DNA of 64,000 bases. Source: Ecdyonurus torrentis. Its lineage: Eukaryota; Arthropoda; Insecta; Ephemeroptera; Heptageniidae. Position 1 is the stretch's first letter; each line of letters opens with the position of its first letter. The position numbers were made by a program, and so were the translations under genes. The DNA lies in contig OX439137.1 in assembly GCA_949318235.1 (NCBI GenBank), positions 15,973,990 to 16,037,989 on the forward strand, read 5' to 3'. Shown here piece after piece: positions 44,701 through 56,239 of the stretch. Below the pieces are notes generated by a model that was not told where the DNA came from, did not search any database, and saw only the letters and a program-made list of their open reading frames with translations.

Positions 44701-46848
44701 CGTATCTGACGTCACAATGTACCGATGGGGCCGTGATAGAGGTAAAGAACTTGAGGGAGGGGCTTAAATTTATCACGTGACCAGAGCGGTGACTGTGATT
44801 GGCGGCGGTACATTGTGACGTCAGATACGTGATATAACCACAATAAGGAAAATAAATACAAAATCAACGTGATGGTGTCTAATTCATGGATAATAAGGTA
44901 TGGTAATTATCAGTCTAGTATTCCAAATGATAAAAAAGTAAGTTGACAAGAGATTTAAAGCAAACCATATTTGCGGCTTCTTCTACAAGCAAGTGCGACG
45001 AACTTTTTTCCATTTTTATAAAAAATCGTTAAAAACCTCAAAATTACATGTGTTGTTATGGAAGGAACCAGGGGGTCTGTTCCGTAAGTCCTCATGAGAA
45101 ACTCGGTATCGAGAAAGGGGGCGTAACTCACTTGTTTATCATAGAAATCTCGTGAGTCACGCCCCCTTTTCTCGGTACCGAGTTTCTCGTCAAGCCTTAC
45201 GGAACATACCTGGAACAGACCCCCAAGGGGAGATACAGGCTTCCTCTTGCTGATTTAAGAAAGTTTTAGTCAGTTGGAAGAAATATGCAGGCTAGAAAAT
45301 GCAATGTTGCCAGATGTTTATAACAAAATTAAGGTTGTCAAACTGGTAAATCTGGCATCGTTTTTCCCTCCCCTTGTTCACCCTAAGCTATCCTACAGCC
45401 AATCAACCTGTACATGGCACCAGACTGCCAGGGTGGATTTTAAATTTTTACTACACTTACAGTTGCCCGCAATTCTGCCACTTGCAATAAAAATTGTAGA
45501 AATAACTTTCTCTTCACTGCTGCCTATAGGGTGTGTACGCATGACGTCATTCTGAGTGCTTTTTGTTATATCAGTTCTTCCGGATAGAAATGTCGTTGTA
45601 GAGTTTTTTTGCCATGCGACTATGAGCTCTATGAAAAGAACAGGTAAGATGCAAGGTCGCATCACAAAAAAAAACTCTACAACGACATTTCTATCCGGAA
45701 TACTTGATATGCTCTTCTTGAGCAATGAATAACATTGCTAAGCATAGGACAAACCTAGTTTTTGGCTATTTTATTTGGTCATTATTATTTCATTCACATA
45801 CTTTAGATACTAATTCAACCTGTTAACAGCATCAATGTTCTCAAAAATATTGCATAGTGGTTTTAAACTGGCAAAATGATTTTTTCCTATGTCACCAATG
45901 TTATTGAGTTATCCAACATGGCGTCGACTTTAACATGAATGCATACACCCTATAAGATCATACTATCTCCCAGTCTCCAATTTTTCCTATCTATTTATTT
46001 GTTTTTCTATCAAATCTCTTTAATTATCAACTATCGGAAAGACGATTTTTTTATTAAGTCATTTTTATATTTTTAAAAGCAAAAGAAGCTTCAAAGCTCA
46101 ATCAAAGCCTTATTTGTAGCTCCTAATAAGCTACAAGAATATCACAAAAATTTGTTCAGTTGAAATAAACTTTTTTTATGTGAAAAATTAGTAGAAATGA
46201 TGTTTTCAGTATGCTGGACAATGTATGTATTAAGCACCACAAAAAGGAGTCTATTGCTACTCATATTTTAATAAGGTCTAAAATGTTATGGTTAATGATA
46301 TAAAAAATAGACCTTATCGCTATGTATGTACTTACGTCTAGTTCTAGCTGATTGGTCCAATATCTGAGACAGGATGCCGTGCTTCATCTCTTCTTGTTGA
46401 CGTTTTTGTTCTTGTGCTTGTGCATTGTCTTTCTGCAATAATAATAATTATATGAGGTTGCTGGCATCAATCAATATTGATTTTAGCAGCTTCGGTAGCC
46501 AGTTCAATGTAATCCTGGTGACGAGCTGATTACATTGAACTGGCTATTGAAGCTGCTAACATTAATGAATATTGATTTGAATAACAAGTTAGCAGCTTCA
46601 GTAGCCAGTTCAATGTAATCCTGGTTATGTGCTGATTACATTGAATATGCTACTGAAGCTGCTAGCATCAATCAATATTGATTTCATTTTTCTATTTATT
46701 CATGCGTCACGCCTTCAAACCACATGTATTTTCCGATCAAGATTTCTTATAAAAATAAACGACATATTTAAACAAAACTTACCCCTGATTCACCCCTGAG
46801 TTGTGCCATACGTCTTGCACGAATTTCAGCTAATTCAGGATCATCCAT
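41715..46848 (-). CDS. PDCD5: Programmed cell death protein 5 (PDCD5/TFAR19), 4 exons
   Basis: Exons in transcript order: 46848-46783, 46432-46336, 42254-42094, 41762-41715. Introns are GT-AG and the total is 123 codons plus TGA (human 125). PDCD5 is a small nuclear/cytosolic protein with a triple-helix core, linked to apoptosis and to binding the CCT chaperonin and TIP60. Visible family marks: N-terminal helix MDDPELAEIRARRMAQLRG, the hallmark HGILSQILDQSARTRL (about residues 40-55), VKPEK, and the acidic tail FDSDEDDL with Ser118 in a casein kinase 2-type site. Intron 2 (about 4 kb) holds family D palindromes, a SINE and family A MITEs. An AATAAA lies about 105 bp past the stop. Confidence 0.95.
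41801..41900. repeat. Family D fragment
   Basis: Partial, with altered spacing, inside PDCD5 intron 3, about 40 bp from the exon 4 acceptor. Confidence 0.75.
41937..42081. repeat. Family D copy
   Basis: Interrupted by AGGGGGTTTAAAAAATCGC. Abuts PDCD5 exon 3. Confidence 0.8.
42265..42494. repeat. Family D copy, tandem
   Basis: Two full arm-loop-arm units separated by CATCAATCAATATTGATTTG. Starts about 10 bp from PDCD5 exon 3. Confidence 0.9.
42600..42735 (+). mobile_element. MITE family A, partial copy
   Basis: CTTGGACGCCATATTGTAGC, ACATTGCTCAGCATAGGACA and TTTTTCTCACATACTTGAAA match the 50917 subtype. The right half is missing. Confidence 0.7.
42825..42985. mobile_element. Palindromic repeat, family F
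   Basis: GGGTCTGTTCCGTAAGCCTA and an imperfect complement. The same ends occur at 45071-45226. Confidence 0.75.
43066..43450 (-). mobile_element. tRNA-derived SINE, minus strand
   Basis: On the minus strand a tRNA-like head (about 43447-43383) carries box A-like GGTGTAGTGG and box B-like GGTTCTATTCC. A ~300 bp unrelated body follows, ending in an AATAAATAAATAAATTT tail at about 43066-43095. That head-body-tail layout defines SINEs. Target duplications are unclear. It lies in PDCD5 intron 2. The plus-strand open frame across it has no family resemblance. Confidence 0.75.
43480..43940. mobile_element. 460 bp palindrome with a decayed family D unit in its loop
   Basis: AATGAGGAAGG and complement at the ends. 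Arms contain AAAATACTTCGCATG and TTTTTAGGTTGATTTTC. The loop (about 43680-43750) is a degenerate AGTAACCAGTTTAATG...CTGGCTACTGAA unit. Confidence 0.8.
44103..44402 (-). mobile_element. MITE family A copy, reverse orientation
   Basis: Begins TAGTGTGTACGCATTCATG and ends CATACACCCTATAG. Short deletion near the ACTACTCC block. Confidence 0.88.
44582..44946. mobile_element. 365 bp palindrome with TGACGTCA in each arm
   Basis: GTCAACTTACTTTTTTATCA and complement at the ends. Inner arms ATATCACGTATCTGACGTCA and its complement flank a GC-richer loop. Confidence 0.88.
45071..45226. mobile_element. Palindromic repeat, family F
   Basis: GGGGGTCTGTTCCGTAAGTC and complement. Arms include GAAACTCGGTATCGAGAAAG, matched by CTTTTCTCGGTACCGAGTTTC. 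Confidence 0.88.
45525..45954 (+). mobile_element. MITE family A copy split by a nested palindrome
   Basis: Begins TATAGGGTGTGTACGCATGA and ends GCATACACCCTATA. The internal GAGTGCTTTT|GATGCTCTTC junction seen in sister copies is interrupted by about 150 bp. Confidence 0.9.
45578..45700. mobile_element. Nested palindromic insertion
   Basis: TTCCGGATAGAAATGTCGTT and its perfect complement, with arms of about 35 bp and further inner pairing (ATGCGAC/GTCGCAT). Confidence 0.9.
46059..46244 (+). mobile_element. Family G fragment
   Basis: Shares AAGAAGCTTCAAAGCTCAAT and GTAGCTCCTAATAAGCTACA with copies at 50213, 52744 and 55451. The left end is missing. Confidence 0.8.
46464..46684. repeat. Family D copy, tandem
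   Basis: Two arm-loop-arm units in PDCD5 intron 1, about 30 bp from exon 2. Confidence 0.9.
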
Positions 46849-46940
46849 TTTAGTGAAAAATGTAAAAAACTTCAATAAAATACAAGAAAACTGATATCTT
46901 GTGCTAGATTTCGTCGGCCATCATTGTTTTTTCTCATCAG

Positions 46941-46948
46941 CCAATCAG
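46941..46948. promoter_or_regulatory. CCAAT box upstream of PDCD5
   Basis: CCAATCAG, the NF-Y core, lies about 95 bp before the PDCD5 ATG, in a typical promoter position. The motif acts in either orientation. Confidence 0.4.
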
Positions 46949-47100
46949 AAGCCGATTTTTTTACAGATGACAATCGAAATTATTTTTAGCGGCAAAATGA
47001 TAAAAATTTAAAACTTTTTAACAGAGGGAAGATTTTTAGTTATTTTTAAGTAATTTTTTACATATCATATTTTTTATAAAAATATTGAATATTCTTCTTG

Positions 47101-47646
47101 AAATATTTAAATGTAGAATACTAGACATACTTTTACGTGTTTTAAGACAGTAAAATGTACTAATTTAACATTGTAGAAGCCTCTTGTTAGTGTGTTTGTG
47201 AGAAAACTACTGCACTGAGGTCACAAATATTTAAATATGGAATACTATAGACATACTTTTACGTGTTTTAAGACAGTAAAATGCACTAATTTAACATTGT
47301 AGAAGCCTTTTGTTAGTGTGTTTGTGAGAAAACTACTGCACTGAGGTCACAAATATTTAAATATGGAATACTAGACATACTTTTACGTGTTTTAAGACAG
47401 TAAAATGCACTAATTTAACATTGTAGAAGCCTTTTGTTAGTGTGTTTGTGAGATAACTACTGCACTGAGGTCACAAATATTTAAATATGGAATACTAGAC
47501 ATACTTTTACGTGTTTTAAGACAGTAAAATGCACTAATTTAACATTGTAGAAGCCTCTTGTTAGTGTGTTTGTGAAAAAACTACTGCACTGAGGTCACAA
47601 ATATTTAAATGTATGGAATACTATAGACTAGACATACTTTTACGTG
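47101..47646 (+). repeat. 124 bp tandem satellite, block 1 (about 4.4 units)
   Basis: Unit marks: ACATACTTTTACGTGTTTTA, ACTAATTTAACATTGTAGAA and GAAAACTACTGCACTGAGGT. ACATAC recurs at 47125, 47251 and 47375 (126 then 124 bp, the extra 2 bp being a local insertion). The unit reappears inverted at 61266-62228. Confidence 0.95.
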
Positions 47647-47699
47647 TGTTTCAATCTCTTTTTTTTTTTTTTTTGGTTGAATTTTTAGAAATAATTGTG

Positions 47700-47730
<31 letters not shown>

Positions 47731-48218
47731 ATTTTTTTACCTAAATTTTTTTTCGTACAATTTAACTTAATATCTATTTAAAAAAAATTAGGAATAAAAA
47801 AAGACAAATATTTTAAATAATAACAATTTAGGGTATTTTTTATTTTTCCATTTTTTTTTTTTTTTTTTTTTTTTTGTCCGACATTCACACAAACATTTGA
47901 ATACCCAAGTTGCTGTTCACATTCTGTCAATATCTACAATTATATTTATATATATATTTCATGCCATGAAAATTACTTCATTAATTTTTATCCTTTTAAC
48001 TTTAAAAAGGATGTTCAAAAAAAATTAGTTATAATTTTTTCAATAATACACAAATGGTTTTTTTACATGGATTTTTTTAATTTTTTTTTATATAAAACAC
48101 TCAATTTTTTTCTTTCTTTTTTTTATTATTATTTATTTATAAATATTTTTTTTTGTATGTATTTTTTCTGTTTATATATATATATATATTATTTTTGCCC
48201 TTTTTTTTAATAGTATAA
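47647..48218. other. AT-rich DNA with simple repeats
   Basis: T tracts, a short (TC)n at 47703-47730 and TATATA. No gene seen. Confidence 0.5.
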
Positions 48219-48502
48219 TTAAAGTCATAGAACACTTTGAACATAAAAATTGTCTAATATCCTAACATACCTAAATATCTACGTTGATTTGGCCACAGTC
48301 ATTGATTTCTAATTTATTTAACATTTATAAAATGGCTGATGCGGGTTTGTGACGTTACAAAAAGTAACAAGAGATGTGACGTCATAAACCCGCATTTGTC
48401 ATTTTTGAATGTAAAATAAATTATAAATCAAATTAACGTTGGTATTTAGGTATTTTAGGATTTTAAACATATTATTTTGTGCAAAGTGTTCAAAGGCTTT
48501 AA
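48219..48502. mobile_element. Family H MITE (AGGCATAGAAC-type ends)
   Basis: TTAAAGTCATAGAACACTTT at the left and AAAGTGTTCAAAGGCTTTAA at the right. The centre has GCGGGTTTGTGACGT and TGACGTCATAAACCCGC. TTAA at both ends. Sister copies at 54796 and 62955. Confidence 0.85.
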
Positions 48503-48693
48503 TAGTTTTTTTTTTATATAATTATTATTTCACTATTTTTTTTCTTATTTAATAATGGATGATGTTTAAAAGCCAGAGAATTTTTGTTTAAAAAAAAATT
48601 AATAGACAAGATTCAAAATTAAAATTGCCATTGTCATAAAAAATTTAAACAATAAAAAATTAAAGATTATTTTTAGAACGAGATTTTGAACTG

Positions 48694-48728
<35 letters not shown>

Positions 48729-49928
48729 TTTAAAAAAATTATTTTTCTATAATTTTATTTCTGCATTTTATTATTATTTATTTTTGTGATATTTTTTTGC
48801 CTTTTTTTTTCTGTCACCATTGTTTTGTAGGGTTTTGGGGTAATTATTTTTCTGGGTAATTTTGTTATGAAGGGATTAAGATAAATGAGTTTCGGGTATG
48901 TATTTAATAATATTATATTTTCTGATGAAATTTATTTATATCTGTATTACTTGTTAAAGAAAAGTGGATTTTTTTTTAAATATTTCTTGCAATTTTATAG
49001 TTTTTTTTTTTTTTTTTTTTTTTTTTGTAAATCAAAGTTTATTTTGCTGCTAAATCAAATTAGGTAATAGGGTACTGACGTTACATCTCAAAAACTAGAC
49101 CATGTTTTGGGTCTAAATATGGTGTCATTGTGTAGCTAAGGGTCACACCTAGCCGTGATAAAAATTTCATAATGTTTGACCGTCCCAAAAAAAAAAAAAA
49201 AAAAAATTATTAAAATTAACATTGGGCCTTATGGGCTTAAAATTTCAAAAAAAAAATCATATAATATTATTTTCAAGGTGACCTTTTAAAATTTTTATAT
49301 ATTTGAAATTGTCTCAAGCTGAAGTATCATTGTGCCAAATTCCACATTTTTTTTGGAAAAGAAAATTTTTAGTACTCTACTCCCTTAAACAATTTTGCTT
49401 TGAGAAACTGAAATTTCTATTGGAACCCTTGGAGCCCTTGGAACCCTTGTGATTATTCTTATTTCATGATTTAACGTGTTTTAATAATTCTGAAGCAAGA
49501 AATTCAAAATTTAAACCTTCAATTTAACATGGTAAGCCCTATACATGTCCAAAATTAACATAAAAATTAATGATGACCCTTGTCAGTGATCATCCTGGTG
49601 ACCTTTGCCAGTCACAAGTGCTGATTATGTGAAGTTGTCTATTATTTTGAAGTTGATGGAGATTTTGAAAAAAAAAAACCAAGTTTTTTTTTTTTTTTTT
49701 TGCATGTTCGAAATTTTAGCAATTTTCTTATTTTCTGTGCAAATTTTTTATATGTATTTAAATCTCTTTTTATTTTTGTAAAAATTTGGTTTTGCAATAA
49801 AATTAGGCTATAATTTTTATTAATAATAATAATAATAAATTATTAAATAAAAAAAATTAAAAAACAAATTATAACGCGTGTTTTATTGGTATTATATTTT
49901 AACACTAGAATTGGTATAAATATTTTCT
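48503..49928. other. AT-rich DNA, no gene recognised
   Basis: Several T tracts (48700-48725, 49003-49026, 49684-49700) and no supported exon. Confidence 0.4.
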
Positions 49929-50204
49929 ATATAGAATGTTCACATTCATATTTAAGTTGTCGCCATGTTGGATTACTAAATAACATGGGTAACATAGGAA
50001 AATGTCACATTTTGGCAGTTTAAAAATACTAAGCAATATTTTTGATGTTGTTAATAGCTTGAATTTCAAGTATGTGAGAAAAATAATAAAATTAACTGAT
50101 TTCTCAAAAAAAAAACAAAAAAAAACCAGTTGTTCTTATGCTATGCTGACCAGTTATTTATTGATACAATATGGCGTCAATGCGCAGTGATGCAAGCATC
50201 CTAT
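49929..50204 (-). mobile_element. MITE family A, diverged copy
   Basis: Retains GCCATGTTGGATTACTAAAT and ATATTTTTGATGTTGTTAAT, as in the 54499 subtype. Ends poorly preserved. Confidence 0.75.
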
Positions 50205-50212
50205 TGATACGT

Positions 50213-50483
50213 TGCACTAATATTTAAGAGCCGCCATTTTGTTGGTCAGGAATACAGAGGCCAGCATAGGAAAAACGTCATTTTTAAATTTTTAATAGTT
50301 ATAGAAGCTTCAAAGCTCAATCAAAGCCATATTTGTAGCTCCTAATAAGCTACAAGAATATCACAAAAATTTGTTCAGTTGAAATAAACTTTTTTGTGTT
50401 AAAAATTAGTAGAAATGATGTTTCCCCTATGCTGGACAATGTATTAGGCACCACAAACATGGCGACAGTGCGCAAGGATGTGA
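50213..50483 (+). mobile_element. Family G copy
   Basis: TATTTAAGAGCCGCCATTTT at the left, central GTAGCTCCTAATAAGCTACA palindrome, and ATTAGGCACCACAAACATGG at the right. Confidence 0.85.
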
Positions 50484-50604
50484 AACAGGTGAGCAAAGTG
50501 TATTAGATTTAAAAATGCTGATAAATATTTTTGAAATAATTTTTAGCTCAATTTTCTATAAATTTAGGCCAATAAATGCAACAAATTTAGAAATTGAAAG
50601 TTGT

Positions 50605-50914
50605 ATATAGGGTGTATGCGGATAACGTCATATATATTGCGCTTGGAGGCCATACTGGAGTAGTGCATAACATTGCTCAGCATAGGACAAACTTTATTTA
50701 AGCCAATAATTTTCTTTAGAAAATCTGTTAATTTTATTTTCATGTTATTTTTCTCACATACTTGAGATACTAATTCAACATATTTACAACATCAATGCTC
50801 TCAAAAATATTGCATAGTGGTTTTAAACTGGCAAAATGTGACATTTTCCTATGTCACCCATGTTATTGAGTTAACCAACATGGCGTCGACTTATACATGA
50901 TTGCATACACCTAT
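50605..50914 (+). mobile_element. MITE family A copy
   Basis: Begins TATAGGGTGTATGCGGATAA and ends TGCATACACCTA. Immediately followed by another copy. Confidence 0.9.
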
Positions 50915-50916
50915 GT

Positions 50917-51183
50917 ATAGGATGTATTCACATGACGTCATATTTAATACGCTTGGACGCCATATTGTAGCAATAAATAACATTGCTCAGCATAGGACAA
51001 ACTTTGAGAAATCAGTTAATTTTATTATTTTTCTCACATACTTGAAATTCAAGCTATTAACAACATCAAAAATATTGCTTATAGTATTTTTAGACTGCCA
51101 AAATGTGACATTTTCCTATGTTGCCCATGTTATTTAGTGATCCAAGATGGCGTCTATTTTAATATGAATGCAAAAACCCTATA
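50917..51183 (+). mobile_element. MITE family A copy, short subtype, adjacent to previous
   Basis: Begins TATAGGATGTATTCACATGA and ends AACCCTATA. Lacks about 40 internal bases. Same orientation as its neighbour. Confidence 0.88.
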
Positions 51184-51753
51184 GCAATTGCCTGTTTTTT
51201 TCAAAATCAAAATAATAGCCTAATTTCTTTAATAAAAGAAAATTTTTCAAAAAAATCCACTTTTTTTTGTTAATTTTTCTATCTCTCTCTTACCCATTTT
51301 ATTGAATTTCTTCACATTTTGCTAAAATGTAAAATTTCTTAAATCAGTCTTTTTCAATTTTTTAATAAGGATAACTACACTTTTTTTTATTTTTTTAAAT
51401 TTTTTTAATATATTTTTATTATTAATTCATTTTTTATCTATATTTTTTACATTTTTTTTAAATAGGCGGCATTTTTTTTTCTTTTTTTCAAAAAATTTCT
51501 TTAAAAAATCACATTTTTTAAAAAAAAAATCAGTCACTATTAAAAAAAGCAGAAATTTTTCGAAAAAAAAAAAAAAAAATTATTAAAGAGAATACCTTTA
51601 AAAAAATCACATTTTTATAAATATTTCATATTTGCATTATTTTTACATGTTTTTTGAAATAATTTTAAACAAAATCATAATTTTTCTATTATTTTACAAT
51701 ATACAGCTTTTCTTACTGTTAATTTTTCATTGTGGTCTTTTTTACATCGCTAT

Positions 51754-52064
51754 TTTAAAGGCATAGACAAGAAAAACATCACAAAACACTTAATGAGACT
51801 TACACAACTTTAGTTTGTCTGAAAACACAACTGTAGCTCCGTGTATAGCAGAGCACACAAAATTACGATTTTTTTTTTTATTTTAATTTTTTTTTTCTGT
51901 TTCTTACGTCATAAACAGAAATATTCAATGAAATTACAGTATTTTCACTCTTTCTTTATATAGGGTTACATTTACATTGTGGTAAAAATGTCATCATTTT
52001 TTGATCACATTTTGTGTTCAACTATTAAAAAAAAAGTAGTTTTATGTGGTCTATGCCTTTAAAG
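51754..52064. mobile_element. Family I MITE (TTAA, AGGCATAGAC ends)
   Basis: TTTTAAAGGCATAGACAAG at the left and GGTCTATGCCTTTAAA at the right. The internal ATCACAAAACACTTAATG and CACAACTGTAGC parts match the copy at 56234. Confidence 0.85.
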
Positions 52065-52743
52065 TAACAAAAATTAAGATATTTTTTATTTCATATTCTA
52101 AAAGAGGACATTGTCCCGAATCGATTGATGTATGAATTTCTAATTTTTAAGTAAGGGGGTAGTTGCCCGACTGATATCTCGCAAACTAGGACGGTCGCTA
52201 ATTATAATAATAACACAAAGTAAAGAAGAAATGTTACTTAGAAATTTAGTTATGTCAAACATGTGAAAACATGATCAAATATTTAAGTTATTACACTTTA
52301 AAGACAACATGTAAATGTGGAAATTTAAATTTTAGCGACAAATTTTAGTCAAATTAGACACTTTTTTAAAATTAAAAATATTAATAAACTTTTTTTGGAA
52401 ATTTTTTATTTTGTTTTTAATTTACTCGATTTTATTTGGAAATTATAGTGTTTGTTTTGTTGGAAAAAAATAATGTTCAAAGAATTATTGTGAAAATTTA
52501 GTTGCTCTTTTGACTATTTTCGGTCCAAGTCGGTCAAGATCTACCTTAAAGCAATTCTCAATTAACCTCAAAAATAATTATTTTTTGTACTTTTTAATGT
52601 ATTTCAATGAAAATTGGTCGTGTATTCGATTTTTCTAGCCCGCGAGATAAAAAGCGAGCCCCACGAGGGTAAAAGCGCAGAATAGCGGTCAATTTCTTTA
52701 GGTATTTTTTAGTTGGCTAGCATAAGAAATACTGCTTTCTATA

Positions 52744-53036
52744 GAGCAGTTTCACTCATATTTAAGAGCCACCATTTTGTTGGTCAGGAATACATAGGCC
52801 AGCATAGGGGAAAAATCATCATTTTTATATTTTTAATAGCAAAAGAAGCTTCAAAGTTCAATCAAAGCCTTATTTGTAGCTCCTAATAAGCTACAAGAAT
52901 ATCACAAAAATTTGTTCAGTTGAAATAAACCTTTTTTTTTTTTTGTTAAAAAATAGTATAAATAATGTTTCCACTATGCTGGACAATGTATTAGGATAAG
53001 GCACCACAAACATGGCGGCAAAGCGCAAGGAATCCG
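52744..53036 (+). mobile_element. Family G copy
   Basis: Begins GAGCAGTTTCACTCATATTT and ends GCACCACAAACATGGCGGCA. Confidence 0.88.
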
Positions 53037-53642
53037 TATTTATTATTCTATCTGACTAAATGTGATAAAAAAATTGTCAGCTGTCCTAAGCTTAAGAAAT
53101 CGGCCGCTGTCCTAAGCTTAAAAATAAAAACTGCAACGAAACAATTTTCTTTTATTGTGTAATGGACCACTTGCAATAAAATGTTTTTAATTGTTGCAGC
53201 AAGTAAGTGAAAACGATTTTTACTTAAGAAATGCATTAAAAATTATTCAAATTATTTTAAAAAGTTCGTACATTGCAAGTGGTCAATTAAAAAAATCTGA
53301 ACACCAGCTCAGATAAGCGTATCAGGCAGAACTAGATTACCATTTTTTTTTTAAATTAAGAGTATATAGAGATTCAAAAATTAGCTCGCTTATCCTACGA
53401 ACTATAAAATTAAAATAAATTATTGATTTATTTATTGAATTTGAAGGAGAATAAATAATATTTATTTTTAAGGGTTAATTGCTTTAAGTGTTTTTAATTA
53501 ATTAATAATTACGCTTAAAGTCACAAGTTTTTTTTCTGTCCACATTTTTCTATTTTTTAAATATTTTAAGATATTTAAATATTTCTAAAACTTTGAAATT
53601 CACGTATAAACTGATAGAGGACAATTTCTTCTATTTAGAATA

Positions 53643-53878
53643 TGAACTGGCTACTGAAGCTGCTAACTTGTATACAAATCAATATTGATTGATGCTAGCA
53701 GCTTCAGTAGCCAGTTCAATGTTATCAGCTCTTCATGAGGATTACATTGAACTGGCTACTGAAGCTGCTAACTTGTATACAAATCAATATTGATTGATGT
53801 TAGCAGCTTCAGTAGCCAGTTCAATGTAATCAGCTCGTCACCAGGATTACATTGAACTGGCTACTGAAGCTGCTAAAA
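53643..53878. repeat. Family D copy, tandem
   Basis: Two and a half arm-loop-arm units with TTGTATACAAATCAATATTG spacers. Confidence 0.9.
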
Positions 53879-54261
53879 GTAATAAATCATGAAATTTAGG
53901 GCAATTTCTTAAGCGTGACAAAACTGTTAGAAAATGCCCTAAAAACAAAATACAAAACACAGTAAAAAAAATACAATAATTCAACAATTCTCTTTAATAA
54001 TTTCAGTAGTAGATATAATTAAAAATAATTAACAATGTTTTTTTTCGAAGGAATAAAGGATAATTTTTTTTAGGGGGCTCAAAATTTTTTGATGTTGGGA
54101 AATGGGGGGCTTTGAAATTGGGGCAACCATCTTCACAGAAAAAAAAAACATTTTTTTTCTTTAAAGTTTTTTTTTCACATTTTCCTATCATTTTTTTTTT
54201 CACAGTCGCAAGTTTTTTTTTTCATATAACTAACATGTTAAAGTCTTTTTTTACAATTTTT

Positions 54262-54296
<35 letters not shown>

Positions 54297-54498
54297 ACAA
54301 TTTTTTTTTAGAACTTTCACATTTTTTTATTTTTCATTTTGCTGAAAGTTTTTTTTTTTTTTTTTCGTCTCTCATTTTTTGAACACATCGTATTTTTTTT
54401 ATCATTTTTTTTTATTTCTTAAAAACAAAAACTTTATATATCACATTTTTTTTAACCCAATAGACAGCTTGTAAAAGTGTATTTTAATTAAAAAAAAG
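53879..54498. other. T- and A-tract-rich DNA, no gene recognised
   Basis: Includes A tract 54265-54293 and many T runs. Confidence 0.4.
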
Positions 54499-54763
54499 TA
54501 TAGTGTGTATGCATTCATGTTAAAGTCTACGCCATCTTGGATCACTGAATAACATGGGCAACATAGGAAAATGTCACATTTTGCCAGTTTAAAAATACTA
54601 AGCAATATTTTTGATGTTGTTAATAGCTTGAATTTCAAGTATTTGAGAAAAATAATAAAATTAACTGATTTCTCAAAGTTTGTCCTATGCTTAGCAATGT
54701 TATTTATTACTACAATATGGCGTCCAAGCGTATCAAATATGACGTCATACACATACACCCTAT
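54499..54763 (-). mobile_element. MITE family A copy, short subtype, reverse
   Basis: Begins TATAGTGTGTATGCATTCAT and ends TACACATACACCCTA. The same internal deletion as the 50917 copy. Confidence 0.88.
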
Positions 54764-54795
54764 TAAGCTGAGATGCTATGTAACAAAATGCTATC

Positions 54796-55069
54796 TTAAA
54801 GGCATAGAACAGGTTTAACAAAAAAAAAAGTATAATATTGTAACATATACCTAAATATTAAAGTTTATTTGGCCAAATGTAATTTAGAAATGCGGGTTTA
54901 TGACGTCACAGCTCACGTAAAACAAGAGAGCAGTGATGTCATAAACCCGCAGTTTTAATTATTCGGATTATAAAATAAATTACAAATTAATGATTTCGAT
55001 CAAATCCATATTTAAGTATGTTAGAATATTAGTCATGTTTTTTTTTGTTAAACCGTTCTAAGTCTTTAG
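54796..55069. mobile_element. Family H MITE
   Basis: TTAAAGGCATAGAACAGG at the left. The centre has GCGGGTTTATGACGTCACA and GATGTCATAAACCCGC. Confidence 0.85.
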
Positions 55070-55450
55070 TAATCACTTTAAACAGAGATTTGCAGTTCAT
55101 TTTAACATGGACTTTATGGTAATTTTCTAATTAAAATTCACTTTTACAAATCGTCTATTTCATATATTTATATACATACATATATATATTTTCACCTTTC
55201 TTTTTATTATGCAGTTTTAGTGGCTTTTATTTAGGGTGAGGGGGGTATTTAGACGTAAAAAACATGTTTGCTTCGATTTTCGATTAAATTTTGAAAAAAA
55301 AAAAAAAAAATAAATAAAAATATGTATAGGACGCTTGCAAAATTGCGCATTCCGCCATATTTAAAAATATAAATCAATTTAACCAAGTGGATTTTTTAAA
55401 ATTATTTCTAGATTCAATTTATAAAAAAAATGAATTGTATGTTTATTTAG

Positions 55451-55732
55451 CAACTTTGCGCTTTGTCGCCATGTTTGTGGTGCCTAATACATGGTCCAGC
55501 ATAGGGGAAATATCATTTCTACTAAATTTTCACATAAAAACAGTTTACTTTAACTGAACAAATTTTTGTGATATTCTTGTAGCTTATTAGGAGCTACAAA
55601 TAAGGCTTTGATTGAGCTTTGAAGCTTCTTTTGCTATTAAACATATGAAAATGATATTTTTCCTATGCTTGCCTATGTATTTCTGACCAACAAAATGGCG
55701 GCTCTTAAATATGAGTGAAACCTGTCTATAGC
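55451..55732 (-). mobile_element. Family G copy, reverse orientation
   Basis: Begins TTTGCGCTTTGTCGCCATG after CAAC and ends CTTAAATATGAGTGAAACCT. Confidence 0.88.
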
Positions 55733-55766
55733 AAATATTTCGCTGTATTTATAGTAAAAAAAAGTA

Positions 55767-56072
55767 ATAGGGTGTATGCGGATGACGTCATATTTATTGC
55801 GCTTGGAGGCCATACTGGAGTAGTGTATAACATTGCTCAGCATAGGACAAACTTCATTTAAGCCAATTTTTTTGGGAAATCTGTTAATTTTTTGTTCATG
55901 TTATTTTTCTCACATACTTGAGATACTAATTCAACATATTTACAACATCAATGCTCTCAAAAATATTACATAGTGGTTTTAAACTGGCAAAATGTGTTAT
56001 TTTCCTATGTCACCCATGTTATTGAGTTCTCCAACATGGCGGTGACTTTAACATGAAGGCATACACCCTATA
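55767..56072 (+). mobile_element. MITE family A copy
   Basis: Begins ATAGGGTGTATGCGGATGAC and ends GCATACACCCTATA. One of the best-preserved copies. Confidence 0.92.
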
Positions 56073-56239
56073 AAAAATGTTGTAGCGGGCTGCATATCTC
56101 GCAGGATGAGCGCCAGTTTAAGGGGCTACCACGGGGCTACAGAAGGGCTTTGGTTCATTATATGTGAGTTTATGAACAGTTCTTCTCATTATCTAACATT
56201 GAAGAAGCCATCTTGTAACCACTGAACTTTACCTTTAAA
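56073..56239. repeat. Family E half-element
   Basis: GCATATCTCGCAGGATGAGC and TTCTCATTATCTAACATTGA, ending CTTTACCTTTAAAGG. Wedged between a family A and a family I copy. Confidence 0.75.

Noticed and set aside
45274..45725. 93- and 110-residue frames
   Set aside because: They cross MITE boundaries and the nested palindrome. No splice logic or similarity.
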